The notes beneath the pieces were generated by a model, which saw nothing but the letters and a program-made list of their open reading frames with translations, was not told the origin of the DNA and did no database searches. The position numbers and the translations under genes were made by a program. Below, piece by piece: positions 5,253-7,351 of a stretch of DNA of 7,351 bases. Positions within the stretch are counted from its first letter, which is position 1. Every line of letters begins with the position of its first letter. Source of the DNA: JBHIER01 sp046760705 [NCBI: bacterium] (GTDB lineage Bacteria; JBHIER01; G020348925); the NCBI GenBank assembly GCA_046760705.1, contig JBHIER010000160.1, positions 1 to 7,351 of the forward strand. The letters run 5' to 3'.

Positions 5253-6677
5253 ATGTTTAAGGATACCGATGAAGCATTACGATATATTAGAGATAGAAAG
5301 ATTGTAATGCTTGATCTAAAAACAGCCGACCTGATCGGCCGCTGGCGCCACATGGTCTACAAAAGTGGGCACGACGACGAAAAAATTTTCCTCGAGGGGA
5401 CAGGGACCAGCCTCACCTCGTATCCCGGTTTTAAGACCATGGAATGCGGTGACATGATTATTAAGCCGGACCCAGCCACCGGCTTTCTTGATCCCTTTGC
5501 TGAGTTGCCCACTCTCTGCTTTATCTGCGACATCCACAACAATGACGGCACTCCTTTTGAGCTTGACCCCCGCTATGTGGCCAAAAAAGCGGAAAAATAT
5601 CTGGCCAAGACCAATCTCGGCGGCTTCAGCCTCTGGGGTCCAGAGATCGAATTCTATCTCTTCGATGAAGTCCGATACGGCACAGAGGTCCAGGGAGCCC
5701 ATTACGGGGTTAACTCTTCGGAATCTTACTGGAACGCCGGGCAAGAAAGAAGCAAGGGCTACAACCTGCCTTATACCAAGGGATCTCAGGCCGACCAGCC
5801 CCGCGACCAGTTCTGCAATCTGCGCAGCCGCATCGTTCAATATTTGGAAGAAGTCGGGATTCCGGTCAAATACCACCACCACGAGTCCGGGTCCCCGGGC
5901 CAGATGGAGATCGAGACATATTTTACTCCTCTCGTTCAGACCGGAGATAATATTTTCAAGCTGAAATACATCATCAAGAATGCAGCCGTAAAATTTGGCA
6001 AAACCGCGACCTTTATGCCCATGCCTCTCTTTTCCGAATCGACCAACGGCCTGCATTACCACCAGTACATTACTGATGGGAGGAAGTCTCTTTTTTACGA
6101 CCCTAAAGGTTACGGCGGGCTGAACAAAAACGGCCTGGCATACATTGGCGGCATCCTCGCCCATGTGCAGGCGGTTATTTCTCTGACGAATGGCAGCACC
6201 AATTCCTACCGGCGCCTGGGTGGTTATCGGGCCGCGCCGAACTATATCTTTTTCTCAGTAGCCAACCGGACTGCCGCCATCCGGATTCCGGCTTACGCCA
6301 TCAATGAAAAAGAGGCCCGGGTTGAGTTCCGCATGCCCGATGCCACCGGCAATCCTTACCTCTCTCTGGTAGCCATGCTCATGGCGGGATTAGACGGGAT
6401 CGAGAAGGGGATCGATCCCACCGAGGCAGGGTTTGGACCCTTTGAGGAAAATTTCAATGTGCAGGACGTGATTGATAAACATGAATTGCCCAAAGCGCCC
6501 AGCACATTTCAAGAGGCTTTAGTTGCCCTCGAAAAGGACCATGATTTCTTAACTAAGGAGGCTGTCTTTCCGCAGGAGTTGATCAAAGCCTGGATTAAGG
6601 TAAAGGAGACGCTGGAAATTGCCCCGCTTCAGAAACGGCCTCACCCCTACGAATACGACCTCTACTACGATTTATAG
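5253..6677 (+). CDS. Glutamine-synthetase-like ligase, probably gamma-glutamyl-amine type
   Basis: A 474-residue type I glutamine synthetase fold protein, normal length, ending in HPYEYDLYYDL as GSI proteins do. True GS joins ammonia to glutamate with ATP. Metal ligands are kept: E131 and E133 in GPEIEFYLFD, E211 and E219 in HHHESGSPGQMEIE, H268 in NGLHYH and E358 in VEFRMPD. The ATP/phosphate and glutamate arginines R321, R339, R344 and R360 are kept too. The ammonium pocket is not: enterobacterial D50 aligns with S53, Y179 with Q179 in KGSQAD (normally KGGYFP), and catalytic E327 with A327 in RLGGYRAAP (normally PGYEAP). The adenylylation motif NLYDL is also missing. These changes recall PuuA, GlnA3/GlnA4 or gamma-glutamyl-methylamide synthetases, which use amines larger than ammonia. 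It is the last gene of an operon with an aminotransferase and an M20 hydrolase. Family certain; the loss of ammonia specificity is inferred from a manual alignment. Confidence 0.88.
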   Translation: MFKDTDEALRYIRDRKIVMLDLKTADLIGRWRHMVYKSGHDDEKIFLEGTGTSLTSYPGFKTMECGDMIIKPDPATGFLDPFAELPTLCFICDIHNNDGTPFELDPRYVAKKAEKYLAKTNLGGFSLWGPEIEFYLFDEVRYGTEVQGAHYGVNSSESYWNAGQERSKGYNLPYTKGSQADQPRDQFCNLRSRIVQYLEEVGIPVKYHHHESGSPGQMEIETYFTPLVQTGDNIFKLKYIIKNAAVKFGKTATFMPMPLFSESTNGLHYHQYITDGRKSLFYDPKGYGGLNKNGLAYIGGILAHVQAVISLTNGSTNSYRRLGGYRAAPNYIFFSVANRTAAIRIPAYAINEKEARVEFRMPDATGNPYLSLVAMLMAGLDGIEKGIDPTEAGFGPFEENFNVQDVIDKHELPKAPSTFQEALVALEKDHDFLTKEAVFPQELIKAWIKVKETLEIAPLQKRPHPYEYDLYYDL

Positions 6678-6694
6678 AGAGTTACCGGCGGAAA

Positions 6695-6874
6695 TTACAG
6701 CAGATTTGAACCCGAATTATGCACAAACCCCGTAGTGTAAATATGCTTTGTTTTAGCCATTTGCTCCTCTGCTTTTGATATACTCCAACCATTCAAAAGG
6801 TAAAGATTCACATCCCCATGGGTCATGATCTTTTGACCGATGCTTTCACCCCGGCATCTTTTGAGAATATTCAT
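6695..6874 (-). CDS. Doubtful 59-residue open frame, no known family
   Basis: A minus-strand frame from ATG (6874) to TAA (6695) encodes a 59-residue protein with a plausible mixed composition (GQKIMTHGDVNLYLLNGW then SISKAEEQMAKTKHIYTTGF). No ribosome site precedes the ATG, and no family is recognised. The string LLNGWSISKAEEQMAKTKHIY weakly recalls the end of a tyrosine recombinase but lacks the Gly-His and the Tyr context, so that reading is not claimed. It may be a gene relic or chance. Confidence 0.2.
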   Translation of the reverse strand: MNILKRCRGESIGQKIMTHGDVNLYLLNGWSISKAEEQMAKTKHIYTTGFVHNSGSNLL

Positions 6875-7021
6875 TCACTTGTTTATCCACGAAGATCAAA
6901 CGATAACCACAACTCCCAAAGGATATTCCCCAGAGTTTTCTATATTATTACATCGTAAAAGTTTGCTTTTTTAGCCAGCTTTTTTCATGTGCCGCCATTG
7001 CCATTGCCAGGAGAAGCCCGG

Positions 7022-7142
7022 GGTGAGGGTGACGGTGACGGTCACGAAGCCCGCCCTGTTAGAAAGGGATCTTCTGAAGGGCTCCACCTTATTGAAATGG
7101 ACATTTCTAACAGGGCCCGTATCGGTTACGGTACATGGTGAC
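7022..7142. repeat. Inverted repeat with flanking GGTGAC-like hexamers
   Basis: GCCCTGTTAGAAA (7053-7065) and TTTCTAACAGGGC (7104-7116) are perfect 13-bp inverted copies separated by 38 bp. Next to the right arm, GAAATG and CATTTC form a further 6-bp hairpin (7094-7107). Hexamers of the form GGTNAC flank the structure: GGTGAG, GGTGAC, GGTGAC, GGTCAC in tandem at 7022-7045, and GGTTAC, GGTACA, GGTGAC at 7124-7142. The outer sequences are also loosely complementary. A dispersed palindromic element or a hairpin closing both convergent transcripts fits the position; there is no T-run for intrinsic termination. Confidence 0.6.
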
Positions 7143-7164
7143 GGAGCTGAGGCTTCTTTTCCTA

Positions 7165-7351
7165 TCAACCATTCTTCCTGACAAATTCGACCATGAAATC
7201 CGTCAAGGCTTTGATACCTTCTAACGACATGGCGTTGTACATGGACACTCGAACCCCCCCGACCGACCGGTGTCCCTTCAAGCCAGCAAACCCAGAACTC
7301 ATCGCCTCAGAGACAAACTTTGTTTCCAACTCCTCGCTGGGACGCCGAAAC
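7165..7351 (-). CDS. serC: Phosphoserine aminotransferase, C-terminal 61 residues (cut at right edge)
   Basis: The minus strand encodes the end of SerC, the PLP enzyme that converts 3-phosphohydroxypyruvate and glutamate to phosphoserine and 2-oxoglutarate, the second step of serine synthesis (and a step of vitamin B6 synthesis in some bacteria). The visible part begins FRRPSEELETKFVSEAM and continues AGLKGHRSVGGVRVSMYNAM, with the His/Arg pair and second Arg that bind the substrate phosphate. It ends SLEGIKALTDFMVEFVRKNG, very close to the end of enterobacterial SerC. A run of seven G in the gene is in frame, so nothing is broken. The stop is TGA (7167-7165). The N-terminal part with the PLP lysine lies beyond the window. 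The gene converges on the ligase operon, so joint regulation is not implied. Confidence 0.92.
   Translation of the reverse strand, partial: FRRPSEELETKFVSEAMSSGFAGLKGHRSVGGVRVSMYNAMSLEGIKALTDFMVEFVRKNG

Larger units (their letters stand above)
6678..7164. other. 487-bp gap between convergent genes
   Basis: This stretch lies between the end of the ligase operon and the end of serC. Its left part (6700-6975) is AT-rich, without a recognisable gene apart from a doubtful minus-strand frame. Its right part (about 6990-7145) is GC-richer and repeat-like. No classical Rho-independent terminator (GC stem followed by a T-run) was found for either gene. The T-runs at 6967-6986 lack a GC stem before them. 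Confidence 0.6.

Noticed and set aside
5316-6164. 282-codon open frame on the minus strand
   Set aside because: It lies wholly antisense to the well-supported glutamine-synthetase-like gene and shows no family motif; it is a shadow of codon bias.
6956-6986. Rho-independent terminator of the ligase operon
   Set aside because: Two T-runs are present but the only stem (AAAAG/CTTTT) is short and AT-only; not enough to call.
7246-7262. Frameshift in serC at the C7/G7 homopolymer
   Set aside because: With seven G the reading GHRSVGGVRVSMYNAM is continuous and matches SerC, so the gene is in frame.

Overview
The window looks like a piece of a mid-GC bacterial chromosome, probably from an uncultured lineage. 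The only taxonomic hint is two remnants of the Ser/Thr kinase type that begins MIGKTISHYKIL and carries RTVALKFLPP. From general knowledge this type is expanded in Acidobacteria-like and KSB1/Latescibacteria-like groups. The placement is inferred and weak.

Left half (1-2654), an eroded accessory zone. It opens with a kinase fragment that stops just before the catalytic loop. An overlapping two-gene module of toxin-antitoxin type follows: a small helical protein and a PIN-domain protein. Next is a nitroreductase broken by one frameshift and one TGG-to-TGA change, then a gap that may hold a uroporphyrinogen-decarboxylase-like scrap. Last is a second kinase relic, traceable from its start codon to just past DFG. 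It carries a stop codon, a ~79-bp insertion, an internal deletion with a frame excursion, and a ~320-bp insertion. The larger insertion is an array of ATCAG/CTGAT octamers with mirror symmetry and is the most unusual non-coding structure here.

Right half (2729-6677), an intact three-gene operon on the + strand with strong Shine-Dalgarno sites and 14-17 bp gaps: a fold-type I PLP aminotransferase, an M20 metallopeptidase/deacylase with all metal ligands, and a glutamine-synthetase-like ligase. The ligase keeps the metal, ATP and glutamate residues. However, by eye alignment the residues that form the ammonium pocket of true glutamine synthetase (D50, Y179, E327 in enterobacterial numbering) are Ser, Gln and Ala. 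It therefore probably joins glutamate to an amine other than ammonia. With the M20 hydrolase and the aminotransferase this suggests a gamma-glutamyl ligation, transamination and hydrolysis pathway on an unknown amine or amino acid. This is the best candidate for an undescribed system in the window, but the pathway is inferred from context.

Right end. A 487-bp gap separates the operon from a convergent gene. It holds a 13-bp perfect inverted repeat flanked by GGTGAC-like hexamers and a doubtful 59-codon reading frame. The window ends inside serC (phosphoserine aminotransferase), on the minus strand, of which only the C-terminal 61 residues are present.
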